From Rosenbergiella epipactidis (GTDB lineage: Bacteria; Pseudomonadota; Gammaproteobacteria; Enterobacterales; Enterobacteriaceae): a DNA stretch of 64,000 bases. The notes under the pieces were generated by a model, which saw nothing but the letters and a program-made list of their open reading frames with translations, was not told where the DNA came from and did no database searches. This document shows, piece by piece, positions 54,481 through 62,953 of the stretch (position 1 is the stretch's first letter; each line of letters begins with the position of its first letter). Where the stretch lies: assembly GCF_018494055.1 (NCBI RefSeq), contig NZ_JABBFQ010000010.1:62001-126000 (forward strand), read 5' to 3'. The position numbers and the translations under genes are program-made.

Positions 54481-56247
54481 ATGAACATGACCCCGACGCC
54501 CGAAGAACTCGATCCCCGCAGACAAGCCTTGTTGCTTTACTTTCAGGGGTACCGCATTGCCCGCATTGCACAAATGCTGGGCGAGAAAGCCGCGACCGTG
54601 CACAGTTGGAAAAAGCGCGATAAGTGGGGCGAATACGGCCCGCTTGAGCAGATGCAGATCACCACGGCCGCGCGCTATTGCCAGCTCATTCTCAAGCCGC
54701 AAAAAGAGGGGAAAGATTTTAAGGAAATTGATTTACTCGCCCGTCAGTCAGAGCGCCATGCACGCATCGGTAAATTCAATAATGGCGGCAACGAAGCCGA
54801 CTTAAACCCCAATATTGCGAGCCGTAACAGTGGACCGCGCAAGCCCCCTGAAAAAAATGCCTTTAGCGACGAGCAGTTTAAGAAGTTAGAGTCGATTTTT
54901 CACGAGTCGATGTTTGGCTACCAGCGCCAATGGTGGGAGGCGGGTAACAATTTTGCAGTGCGTAATCTGCTTAAATCCCGGCAAATTGGTGCCACCTTCT
55001 TTTTTGCCCGTGAGGCATTGGTCGATGCGTTGAAAACGGGCCGCAATCAGATTTTCTTGTCAGCCAGTAAAGCACAGGCCCATGTCTTTAAGCAGTACAT
55101 CATTGAGTTTGCCCGCGAGGTTGACGTCGAGTTAAAAGGCGACCCAATGACGCTGGGTAATGGTGCGTGCCTCTACTTCCTTGGTACCAATGCCCGTACC
55201 GCGCAGAGTTATCACGGCAATCTTTATCTTGATGAATATTTCTGGATCCCCAAATTCCAAGAACTGCAAAAGGTCGCCTCGGGTATGGCGCTGCATAAGC
55301 AGTGGCGCGAAACCTATTTCTCAACTCCGTCTAGCCTGACGCACAGTGCTTACCCTTTCTGGTCAGGCACGCAATTTAATAAGGGCCGCGCCAAGTCAGA
55401 CAAAATCGACCTTGATATTAGTCACAGCGCACTATCACGCGGTCGGCTGTGTGAGGACGGTCAATGGCGGCAAATTGTCACCGTAGAAGATGCGGTGCAG
55501 GGCGGCTGTAATCTGTTTGACCTTGAACAACTTCGCCAGCGCTACAGCCCGGAAGATTATCAAAACTTGCTGATGTGCATGTTTATGGACGATTTGGCCT
55601 CGGTGTTCCAATTAGCCATGCTGCAAAAATGCATGGTCGATAGCTGGGAAGTGTGGGAAGACTTTGAAGCATTGGCGCTACGTCCTTTCGGCTGGCGCGA
55701 AGTCTGGATAGGCTACGATCCTGCCAAGGGCACACAAAACGGTGACAGTGCAGGGTGCGTGGTGATAGCCCCGCCTGCCGTGCCGGGCGGGAAGTTCCGT
55801 ATCCTTGAGCGCCACCAATGGCGCGGCATGGACTTTAAAGCCCAAGCCGAATCCATTAGACAGCTCACATTGCAATATAACGTCACTTATATCGGTATTG
55901 ACTCGACAGGGGTTGGTCATGGGGTTTATGAGAACGTCAAAATGTTCTTTCCGATGGTCAAAGAGTTTGTCTATAACCCTACCGTTAAAAATGCCTTAGT
56001 GCTCAAGGCTTACGACACCATTAGCAGTGGCCGTTTAGAGTTTGATGCGAGCCACCTTGATATTGCGCAATCCTTTATGTCGATCCGCAAAACCACTACG
56101 GCCAGCGGTAATCGCCCCACTTATGAAGCCAGTCGCAGCGAAGAAGCGAGTCACGCCGATTTAGCGTGGGCGACGATGCACGCCTTAGCCAACGAACCCC
56201 TACAGGGCGAAGCCGCCCATACTGGCAATATTATGGAGATTTTTTAG
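54481..56247 (+). CDS. P: Terminase large subunit P
   Basis: The 588-residue protein is the P2 P terminase ATPase: N-terminal HTH (about 18-47), Walker A-like SRQIGAT (166-172), and nuclease-domain YDPAKG..GDSAG. Length matches P2 (590). It packages DNA with M. It is the only structural gene pair (P, Q) on the plus strand here. Confidence 0.93.
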   Translation: MNMTPTPEELDPRRQALLLYFQGYRIARIAQMLGEKAATVHSWKKRDKWGEYGPLEQMQITTAARYCQLILKPQKEGKDFKEIDLLARQSERHARIGKFNNGGNEADLNPNIASRNSGPRKPPEKNAFSDEQFKKLESIFHESMFGYQRQWWEAGNNFAVRNLLKSRQIGATFFFAREALVDALKTGRNQIFLSASKAQAHVFKQYIIEFAREVDVELKGDPMTLGNGACLYFLGTNARTAQSYHGNLYLDEYFWIPKFQELQKVASGMALHKQWRETYFSTPSSLTHSAYPFWSGTQFNKGRAKSDKIDLDISHSALSRGRLCEDGQWRQIVTVEDAVQGGCNLFDLEQLRQRYSPEDYQNLLMCMFMDDLASVFQLAMLQKCMVDSWEVWEDFEALALRPFGWREVWIGYDPAKGTQNGDSAGCVVIAPPAVPGGKFRILERHQWRGMDFKAQAESIRQLTLQYNVTYIGIDSTGVGHGVYENVKMFFPMVKEFVYNPTVKNALVLKAYDTISSGRLEFDASHLDIAQSFMSIRKTTTASGNRPTYEASRSEEASHADLAWATMHALANEPLQGEAAHTGNIMEIF

Positions 56248-57309
56248 ATGAGCAAACGCAGAGGCAAAAAAGCATTGCCAGTAGTGAGCGCGACTGCCCA
56301 AGACAACACGGCGACCCGCGCCGAGGCGTTTAGTTTTGGCGACCCGATCCCGGTACTCGACCGCCGCGAGCTGTTGGATTATGTCGAATGTATTCAGCTC
56401 GACCGTTGGTATGAGCCGCCCGTGAGTTTCGACGGCTTGGCGCGTACCTTTCGTGCGGCGGTGCATCACAGCTCGCCGATTCAGGTTAAGCGTAATATTT
56501 TAATCAGCTCATTTATCCCGCATAAGCTCCTCAGCCGCCAAGCGTTTAGCCGCTTTGTGCAGGATTATCTGGTCTTTGGTAATGCCTATCTGGAAAAGCG
56601 CACCAATCGACTCGGCGGTATTATCTCGCTTGAGCCATCGCTGGCAAAATTCACCCGACGCGGCACCGATTTAGACACGTACTGGTTTGTGCAATATGGC
56701 TTTAACACTGAGCCGTACCAGTTTACGCCCGGTAATGTTTTTCACCTGATGGAGCCGGATTTAAATCAGGAGATTTACGGCTTACCAGAATACCTCTCGG
56801 CTATCCCGTCAACCTTGCTTAACGAGTCGGCGACCCTGTTCCGGCGTAAGTATTACATCAACGGATCGCACGCGGGCTTTATCATGTATATGACCGATGC
56901 GGCGCAGAATCAGGAAGACGTCAACAACATCCGCAGCGCCATGAAAAGTGCAAAAGGCCCCGGTAATTTTCGTAACCTTTTTATGTACTCGCCGAACGGC
57001 AAAAAAGACGGGATTCAGATTATCCCGCTGTCAGAGGTCGCGGCCAAAGATGAATTTCTTAATATTAAAAACGTGAGTCGCGATGACATGCTGGGCGCGC
57101 ATCGGGTACCGCCGCAGATGATGGGGATCATGCCGAACAACGTCGGCGGCTTTGGGGATGTAGAGAAAGCGAGCCGCGTCTTTGTACGCAATGAATTACT
57201 GCCATTACAGAAACGCTTTGAGGAGTTGAACGAGTGGGCGGGCGAGGAAATTATACAGTTTGCGCCTTACTCACTGGATGATGACAACGACACTACGCAG
57301 CAAAACTAG
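56248..57309 (+). CDS. Q: Portal protein Q
   Basis: The 353-residue protein is the P2 portal family: FSFGDPIPVLDRRELLDYVEC, YLEKRTNRLGGIISLEPSLAK and DMLGAHRVPPQMMGIMPNNVGGFGDVEKA. It forms the dodecameric vertex for packaging. It starts one base after the P stop and is followed by a terminator. Confidence 0.93.
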   Translation: MSKRRGKKALPVVSATAQDNTATRAEAFSFGDPIPVLDRRELLDYVECIQLDRWYEPPVSFDGLARTFRAAVHHSSPIQVKRNILISSFIPHKLLSRQAFSRFVQDYLVFGNAYLEKRTNRLGGIISLEPSLAKFTRRGTDLDTYWFVQYGFNTEPYQFTPGNVFHLMEPDLNQEIYGLPEYLSAIPSTLLNESATLFRRKYYINGSHAGFIMYMTDAAQNQEDVNNIRSAMKSAKGPGNFRNLFMYSPNGKKDGIQIIPLSEVAAKDEFLNIKNVSRDDMLGAHRVPPQMMGIMPNNVGGFGDVEKASRVFVRNELLPLQKRFEELNEWAGEEIIQFAPYSLDDDNDTTQQN

Positions 57310-57330
57310 ACCACCTCTTTAAACGCAATG

Positions 57331-57360
57331 AGAGCGCCCTGATAAGGTGCTCTTTTTTTT
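57331..57360 (+). terminator. Terminator after Q
   Basis: AGAGCGCC / GGTGCTCT pair (one mismatch) followed by eight T residues. Confidence 0.8.
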
Positions 57361-57438
57361 GCGTGTCGCAATCAGGCGCGAACTGCCGACCTCTTAGGGG
57401 GCTGCTGAGTCGCTGCCAGAAAAGGCCATTATACCCCT

Positions 57439-57467
57439 CAGCGCGCGCTCGCCCGCCCGCCTGCGCT
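57439..57467. other. Candidate cos region
   Basis: A strikingly GC-rich stretch (CAGCGCGCGCTCGCCCGCCC and beyond) sits downstream of Q, where the P2 cos site lies. Its complement has a GGCGGGCGAGCG motif that recalls the G-rich P2 cos end. The precise cut points are not readable by eye. Confidence 0.35.
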
Positions 57468-57510
57468 CTTCACTTAACGATCCTTTTTTCATGCACTTTG
57501 CGATCCATTA

Positions 57511-57530
57511 AAAAACCCGCGTGGCGCGGG
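57511..57530 (-). terminator. Terminator for the cargo operon (minus strand)
   Basis: CCCGCG / CGCGGG pair around TGG, preceded by A6 on the plus strand (T tract on the minus strand). It is about 210 bases beyond the last cargo gene. Confidence 0.55.
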
Positions 57531-57739
57531 CTTTAGGGCGATTTTGAGTGCAAGGGACTCATGCGTTTTCATGCGTAATAATAATGTTTAAGTATTAATT
57601 AAAAGTATGGCTAGGAGCTATGAAAACAAACAGCGTTGACTAAGTATAAACAATAATTTTCATTATATTAATGACATAAATTTAATTAATAGGGGTAGGT
57701 TATGAAGTAGAAGTTAATAAATTTATTATTGATATTGAA
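57531..57739. other. AT-rich gap between cos-like region and cargo
   Basis: About 200 bases with strongly raised A+T and no credible gene. Very short plus-strand starts are noted elsewhere but rejected. The change in composition marks the left edge of the cargo cassette. Confidence 0.4.
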
Positions 57740-58405
57740 TCATAATTTTCTATCAACAGGGTCGAAATGAAAATTCACTGCGAAATGGGTTACTTCATAT
57801 GGTAGTCCACTGACAGTATGCTGATGCGTACTATAGAAAACGAGAGGGTTATTCTTGCAAAATACTAACTTAGCTTGGCCAGCCTTATGGATTTCAGGTG
57901 CCCACTTTTGTAAATACTCATACCAAGCAGTCATCATTTTTTTACAGTCAGAATTTTGTGAATAGATGATCAACCCACCACTGCAGCTATCCGGATTTCC
58001 ATTTGTATACCGTTCAGTTAGCTGTGCGTAACCTTTAAGTAAATATTTGTATCCTGAAGTATGTTTTTTGGCCTCACCATGCCATGTGAACTTATATAGT
58101 TTGATAGTAATATCACAATGTCCGCGTTGGAAATCTTCATGGTAAGCATTAATCCCTAAGTGCTTATTTTCTATTTTACCAATCAAAATTGAGGTTATCT
58201 GATCTTCTGTTAAATCGAAATTATAAATGTTTATATTTTTTTCTATGTGATTGATAGCATTGTCAATTTCTATTCTTATAAATTGTTTGAAATTATTATG
58301 AGACTCGAGTGCAAAACGGACTCTCTCCAAAGAAGAGTGTGTTTGTCTTAGAAATTCATTTTTATCCATTTCTTCTAAAGACATAGGTTGCGAAGAGATT
58401 AACAT
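57740..58405 (-). CDS. Cargo gene 3: PD-(D/E)XK-like putative nuclease
   Basis: The 221-residue protein is the third gene of the AT-rich cargo operon. Its central part has GHCD98-ITI, then WHGE111-A-K113, i.e. D-x12-E-x-K with beta-strand-like residues before each, followed by a helix with Q128 and Y133. This is the layout of the PD-(D/E)XK nuclease core (D, ExK, then helix). The N-terminal 60 residues are helical. I do not recognise a named family. The gene starts three bases after the preceding stop, so the products are probably made together and may form a complex. Nuclease activity is inferred from motif spacing only. Confidence 0.6.
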   Translation of the reverse strand: MLISSQPMSLEEMDKNEFLRQTHSSLERVRFALESHNNFKQFIRIEIDNAINHIEKNINIYNFDLTEDQITSILIGKIENKHLGINAYHEDFQRGHCDITIKLYKFTWHGEAKKHTSGYKYLLKGYAQLTERYTNGNPDSCSGGLIIYSQNSDCKKMMTAWYEYLQKWAPEIHKAGQAKLVFCKNNPLVFYSTHQHTVSGLPYEVTHFAVNFHFDPVDRKL

Positions 58406-58408
58406 TAA

Positions 58409-58819
58409 TCACACCCCATCAGTAATTTTGCATACAAAAAAAGGGAAAACGTATTTTTTATAATCGTATATTAAGTCACCGGTATACGGATTTTCAAGAC
58501 TATGGCTTGTATGTGCTTCGAACACCTCGTCAATCGAAATTTCGATTGGGTCATTATAGTCATCAATGAAGAGATATTTGAGCTCAAGAACACCTATCTG
58601 AGGATTACAAAGAACATGGACCGCACTAATTGACAAACTAACAACCTCGCTAGGATCTAAATCAAGATTAGAATTCTTAGCAAGCGCAAAAATATCGTTA
58701 TAACTCATAAATATATTGGGGGATTTTTCTGCGTAATGTACAATTTCGTGGCGCAAAAAGCATGCCAATGCACCAACATCAGGAGTATTCACACACACCT
58801 GCATTATTTGATTACACAT
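58409..58819 (-). CDS. Cargo gene 2: small adaptor-like protein, 136 aa
   Basis: From ATG 58819, which has a very strong GGGGGAGG upstream, the product is 136 residues. The N-terminal part is helical with conserved-looking cysteines, and the second half (LELKYLFIDDYNDPIEISIDEVFEAHTSH, NPYTGDLIYDYKKYVFPFF) looks like a winged-helix or small beta module. Its shape recalls the small middle components found in multi-gene conflict systems, which is an impression and not a match. It sits between the larger first gene and the putative nuclease. Confidence 0.55.
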   Translation of the reverse strand: MCNQIMQVCVNTPDVGALACFLRHEIVHYAEKSPNIFMSYNDIFALAKNSNLDLDPSEVVSLSISAVHVLCNPQIGVLELKYLFIDDYNDPIEISIDEVFEAHTSHSLENPYTGDLIYDYKKYVFPFFVCKITDGV

Positions 58820-58842
58820 ATATACCTCCCCCAAAGATACCG

Positions 58843-59943
58843 CTATAGTATCATTCTAGCCAAAGTTTCGAAATCATCTTTACATATGCACTTGCTAAGT
58901 AAAGCATAGCTAACCGGTGAAACACTACTGCCACCTAGATGTCTTCTGAGTGTACCCGGCACAATAAGCTCAATATTATCAGCTAGTAATAATTGAGGGT
59001 TGTTACGCTTAATACGGATACCTATACGATAAAGGCCAATTTTACCAACAGCTTTTATACCTTCTTTATTGAAAAGGTCGTCTCTAAGATCTTTGTCTGA
59101 CGAATTTTTTTTCTCTTTATGGGTAGTTCCTTCATTTGTTAAAAATGATAAATCGAATACTTTATAGGAATGTTGAGAGAAAGGTAACGATGCTTGTTCA
59201 AAAATAGGGTCTATTAATGGATAAAAATCTTTCTCTTTCGCACTAAAATTACTTCCATACAACTGATATAGTTCCCGCACTATACTACTTTTTGAAAAAA
59301 GTATATTTTCACCTGAAGAATCTACTCTAATATCAATCAAAATATGTATTCTATTATCAGTTAAAATACATAAATCGAAGCATTGGCGTTTCTCTTTCCG
59401 CTTAGCAATAACTTCATCATAACCTGATAATTGAGGTAATTTTTGAAGAGGAACCTTTTCCTGTATTATTCTATCTCTAACAGATGAGTAAATCACTGTA
59501 GTTATATTATTATGTTGAGTGTGATAGATTAATTCTGGATGGTTTTTTGATATTTTGGATATCGATTTTTTGTCAAGAATTTCCTCTGATAAGCTACTTT
59601 TTTGTTTCATGGCTGCCCATTTAGTAGTAAAGCTTTTCTGCAGTGAGCTCACCACTTTTTTATCGACATCAAGGCTAAATAATGCCTTTTCTCCATACAT
59701 AATCATGCCATCTAAAAGATCGTTAATGCTTTTCAATTTTTTGTCAAACTCGATTTGATTCGATTTTTTTAATTTTGAAAGCTCATCGAGTATTTTATCG
59801 TTTGTTGCAAGACGTCCTTTTCCGGTGGATAACCCTAGAGAGGCTATAATCGGTCTAACGATGTTCCAACTAACTCTTTCTGTGAAAGTTAATACCGACT
59901 TCAATTCGGAATCAGAGAGATTTGGATAGGATTGACCAGCCAT
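58843..59943 (-). CDS. Cargo gene 1: unknown 366-aa protein
   Basis: This is the first gene of the operon, with AGGTG five bases before its ATG and a LexA box about 47 bases upstream. The N-terminal 120 residues are helical and lysine-rich. The middle (185-206) has a beta-hairpin-like FDLCILTDNRIHILIDIR segment with spaced acidic residues, and the C-terminal third is a mixed domain ending in SYALLSKCICKDDFETLARMIL. I see no Walker A, HUH, Toprim, TIR or reverse-transcriptase motif. Codon use and base composition (about one-third G+C) differ from the surrounding phage genes. A recognition or sensor role is one possibility. Confidence 0.55.
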   Translation of the reverse strand: MAGQSYPNLSDSELKSVLTFTERVSWNIVRPIIASLGLSTGKGRLATNDKILDELSKLKKSNQIEFDKKLKSINDLLDGMIMYGEKALFSLDVDKKVVSSLQKSFTTKWAAMKQKSSLSEEILDKKSISKISKNHPELIYHTQHNNITTVIYSSVRDRIIQEKVPLQKLPQLSGYDEVIAKRKEKRQCFDLCILTDNRIHILIDIRVDSSGENILFSKSSIVRELYQLYGSNFSAKEKDFYPLIDPIFEQASLPFSQHSYKVFDLSFLTNEGTTHKEKKNSSDKDLRDDLFNKEGIKAVGKIGLYRIGIRIKRNNPQLLLADNIELIVPGTLRRHLGGSSVSPVSYALLSKCICKDDFETLARMIL

Positions 59944-59989
59944 TTTATCACCTAAAAAATTATTATTTTGAAATATGATAGGAAAACCA

Positions 59990-60005
59990 CTGTATTTATT
60001 TACAG
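59990..60005 (-). promoter_or_regulatory. LexA box upstream of the cargo operon
   Basis: CTGTATTTATTTACAG has the exact CTGT-N8-ACAG core of the E. coli LexA box, with matching flanks (CACTG / CAGTG). It lies about 47 bases upstream of the first cargo gene, where it would overlap the promoter. SOS control of the operon is therefore predicted. Confidence 0.75.
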
Positions 60006-60180
60006 TGATAAACCTAAGTAATTTATCAAAATTAACTTTTTTTTAATTAAAATTGCAAGAAATTTCGATGGTTTATCAAAAAATCATAATAAAATTTTTT
60101 AAATAGTAATACTTACCATTTAGATGGTTTTAATTACAAAAGTACAATCATAACCAAAGTAAAATATAAATAAGATGCTT

Positions 60181-60414
60181 TCAATTCAACCAGCTATCGT
60201 CTTCCCAAACTTGCTGCAGAATGTCCATCACATTTTTTTTCTCGCCGTCGCACCTTAGCCCGCTAATGTCTATCCCATCGGCGGTACCCTTACGAATTCT
60301 AACCGCAGTTTTCGGATAAAGTGGCAATAGGTTTTTATAAATTTCTGACTCAAGAGCCTCTAGTACAGATTGAGTGATTTTTTTCTCTTTGTTGATCACG
60401 ATTTCAATACGCAT
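60181..60414 (-). CDS. DinI-like / Tum-like protein
   Basis: From ATG 60414 the product is 77 residues and has the DinI-family pattern: MRIEIVINKEK, the ALESEIYKNLLPLYP helix, AVRIRKG and ILQQVWEDDSWLN. In phage 186 an SOS-induced Tum protein with a DinI-like part inactivates the CI repressor; in P2-like phages small DinI-like proteins occupy the same place. Here it follows a 64-aa gene behind a LexA box, so it is likely SOS-inducible. Confidence 0.75.
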   Translation of the reverse strand: MRIEIVINKEKKITQSVLEALESEIYKNLLPLYPKTAVRIRKGTADGIDISGLRCDGEKKNVMDILQQVWEDDSWLN

Positions 60415-60424
60415 AGACTTAACC

Positions 60425-60619
60425 TTAATTTTTATTGGCTTGTGCTGGGGTAAAAGTAACTGCGAAATCTTTGCCTTTAAGAACGCTATCACCTGCGATT
60501 TCTGCAATGATGTTTAACGCTATTTCTCTATCCTTTTCTTTAAGCGCGCCCACTGATGCAAGTCTCGCAATCAACTCAACTCGCTCCAATCTGACTATTT
60601 CCTCAAACTCACCTTCCAT
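60425..60619 (-). CDS. Small phage protein upstream of DinI/Tum-like gene
   Basis: The 64-residue acidic protein (MEGEFEEIVRLERVELIARLASVGALKEKDREIALNIIAEIAGDS) is helical and has no known motif. It starts about 20 bases from a LexA box and precedes the DinI-like gene by ten bases. It resembles in placement the small first gene of the SOS-controlled 186 tum operon. The function is unknown. Confidence 0.65.
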   Translation of the reverse strand: MEGEFEEIVRLERVELIARLASVGALKEKDREIALNIIAEIAGDSVLKGKDFAVTFTPAQANKN

Positions 60620-60639
60620 TACTCCCCCCTTGCACGGAA

Positions 60640-60655
60640 CTGTATATGCATACAG
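60640..60655 (-). promoter_or_regulatory. LexA box upstream of the DinI/Tum-like operon
   Basis: CTGTATATGCATACAG, within AACTGTATATGCATACAGTA, fits the 20-bp LexA consensus at nearly every position. It lies about 20-35 bases upstream of the 64-aa gene and parallels the LexA-controlled p95 promoter of phage 186. Confidence 0.85.
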
Positions 60656-60706
60656 TATAGAAGTTTTTAAGAATGGGAAAGAATTTTTTACGTCTTATTT
60701 TAAAAA

Positions 60707-62953
60707 TTACAAACTATTGTTTTTTATCTGTTTAGCGATAGATTTCATTTTCTCGGCGAAATCTATACCTTTCTTCTTGATATGAGGGCGAGCGAGGTCG
60801 CCAGAAGCGAGACAACGATACAGTTTACCCTCAATTTTTAGCTGCGCGCCTTTAACGAGGCACAATGCTTCGCCATGAGTAAGGTGTCGGCCACTCAAAT
60901 CCTTGACCTGACCAGCAACTTTTTCACACGCTACTTCGACCTTAACCGGCCACTGCATTTTTCTCGTTGGCTTTTTAACCTTTTCTGACTTAATCCGATT
61001 AAATATTCGTCGCCTTTCCTTCTTGCTCATACAATTAAAATCAATTTTTTGGTCACTTCCCGGTGAACTCGAATCTTGCGATCTCAAAACCCCCGTACAG
61101 TTATTGACAGAACTCCAAGGGGACGCGGACGCGTCCCTAGGGTCAACGGCCAATTCAACGGCACGCTTCGGTACAATCTTCCAATTAATCAACCGGGTGA
61201 TAATGGGTGTATCTGCCCCAACGTCAGTGGCATAGACGCCTTTAATTTTTACCGTTTCCTCACCGTATTGATTCAGCTCGTCGTTAGCCTCGTACCATGT
61301 TCTAACTACCAGCTCGTCGCGCTTCACAAAAGGGCCACCCTGAGCGTTGACGTAATCAGCCCATTGACCATCGTCCGCAGCATCATGGACCGCAGCAAAC
61401 TCTACGCTTAATCCGCGCGCGAGTTCTTTGTCTGCCATACGTCGCAACTCACGATAAACCGTGACGGGTGCGCCGCCGACAAACTGAAACTGTCTTATAT
61501 GCCAACGTGCAGCCCAGGCTGATACGGCGGGCGCGGTTTCTTTTAACTCCTTACCGCTTTCGTCATCCAGCTCACCATCTAATGCGTAACCATCAATATT
61601 CTTTGAGATATATTTCGCCACATATCCGGTCGCACTCCCTTTGTCTGGATCAATAGCCTCAGCATGAAAGCGCGCTTTACGAGCCTTATCCGATTTCAAC
61701 TCGAAACTATCTTCTTGATACGCGTAATCACGTATTATATTACGTGCTCTTTCCACATCCTCTGGACGCATAAACATCAACATATGCCAGTGAGGGGTCC
61801 CATCATGGTGCGGCTCGGCAACACGGATACCGAAAATCCGTAATTCTTCGCGATGCAGCTTGGCTCGGATTCGCTGCCACACATTGCAGAGATAGCTTTG
61901 GGTTTCAGAAGGGCTGGCAACGTTCCATTTGCGGTTGCGGTGTCCAGTTTTTACAGTGGCGTGATACTTTGACGGTGCGGTAATAGTATAAAATTCACCA
62001 ACGAATCCTAGTTGATTACAGACATCCTCAAAGCCTCGAATACGAGCCATTAGCTCACAACGGCGTATTGCGGGGTTAGCCACTGATCCATCGTATTTGT
62101 CGAGTAGGTTAATGCGATTACCTTCATCATCTTGCAGCTCCATCGCTTTAAGAAACTCTCTCGTGCGGCGCTTTTGCTCTCTCCATTCAGAGATGGCTGT
62201 TTTACTGGCATAAGGTGAATGCTTCTTGCTGACATTGGCGAGAGCAATATGCAAATGCTCCCGCCAATCACTCGCGATACGGCGTAATTTGGTTTTCCAC
62301 CATCTGTCCGTTTTCATTCGTAGAATGGCGGGCGTAACCTCCTCGGGGTCGAACAAACGCGAGGTGACTTTCTCCCACAAAGGCGGCAATTGATTGAATG
62401 CCTGTGTAATGGCTGCGGCGGTCATATAGACGCGGTGGGTATATTGATAATCAGATTCTGCGCTAGCTTGCTCATGGACTTGGACTATTTCAGCCATGAT
62501 GAAATTTGCAATATCACCGGCCAGCAAATCAATATCTGCCCTCGCCATATCCGGTAGACGATTAAAACGTTTGACTAACTCCCATAGCGCGCCGCTTACC
62601 CTTGCCGAACCTTGGTCTATTCCTGCGTTATGAGTTAGCAGAAGTGAGGTTTTAGCCTCTATTTGAGTGAGTTGATATTTATCGTTTACCTGCTTAACAC
62701 GTGGCAATGTGCGCTCAACAAAGGTTTTAGCTAAGTACGCATTGGCACGGGCAATGCCTTGCTGTTGTTCTAACTCTGCCATCCGACGCTTAACGTCGTA
62801 TTTAATCATTGTTGGCTGATTATCAAGAATCTCCTGCGCACGTAGCAGCGCCGCGATCATTTGATCACGGCGATAGATTTCTTCATAAGTAGGATAAGGG
62901 CTGGCGATTGCTTCCCGTGGAGCATTCCACGGGTAGGCGTACTGTAAAGTCAT
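60707..62953 (-). CDS. A: Replication initiator A (rolling-circle HUH endonuclease)
   Basis: The 748-residue protein is the P2 A family (P2 A is 761 aa). The HUH motif H388-W-H390 is in HHDGTPHWHMLMFM, and the two active tyrosines Y444 and Y448, spaced as in P2 A (Y450/Y454), are in GYVAKYISKN. It nicks the phage origin to start rolling-circle replication. It overlaps dam (ATGA). Confidence 0.93.
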   Translation of the reverse strand: MTLQYAYPWNAPREAIASPYPTYEEIYRRDQMIAALLRAQEILDNQPTMIKYDVKRRMAELEQQQGIARANAYLAKTFVERTLPRVKQVNDKYQLTQIEAKTSLLLTHNAGIDQGSARVSGALWELVKRFNRLPDMARADIDLLAGDIANFIMAEIVQVHEQASAESDYQYTHRVYMTAAAITQAFNQLPPLWEKVTSRLFDPEEVTPAILRMKTDRWWKTKLRRIASDWREHLHIALANVSKKHSPYASKTAISEWREQKRRTREFLKAMELQDDEGNRINLLDKYDGSVANPAIRRCELMARIRGFEDVCNQLGFVGEFYTITAPSKYHATVKTGHRNRKWNVASPSETQSYLCNVWQRIRAKLHREELRIFGIRVAEPHHDGTPHWHMLMFMRPEDVERARNIIRDYAYQEDSFELKSDKARKARFHAEAIDPDKGSATGYVAKYISKNIDGYALDGELDDESGKELKETAPAVSAWAARWHIRQFQFVGGAPVTVYRELRRMADKELARGLSVEFAAVHDAADDGQWADYVNAQGGPFVKRDELVVRTWYEANDELNQYGEETVKIKGVYATDVGADTPIITRLINWKIVPKRAVELAVDPRDASASPWSSVNNCTGVLRSQDSSSPGSDQKIDFNCMSKKERRRIFNRIKSEKVKKPTRKMQWPVKVEVACEKVAGQVKDLSGRHLTHGEALCLVKGAQLKIEGKLYRCLASGDLARPHIKKKGIDFAEKMKSIAKQIKNNSL

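Noticed and set aside
57620-57643. Plus-strand ATG with AGGAG upstream opening a seven-codon frame
   Set aside because: It is too short to support as a gene, lies in very AT-rich sequence, and another two-codon frame nearby shows such patterns arise by chance here.
60006-60180. CRISPR-like or repeated elements in the very AT-rich gap before the DinI-like gene
   Set aside because: Only low-complexity A/T runs and one loosely repeated TTTATCAAAA-type word are present; there is no regular spacing.
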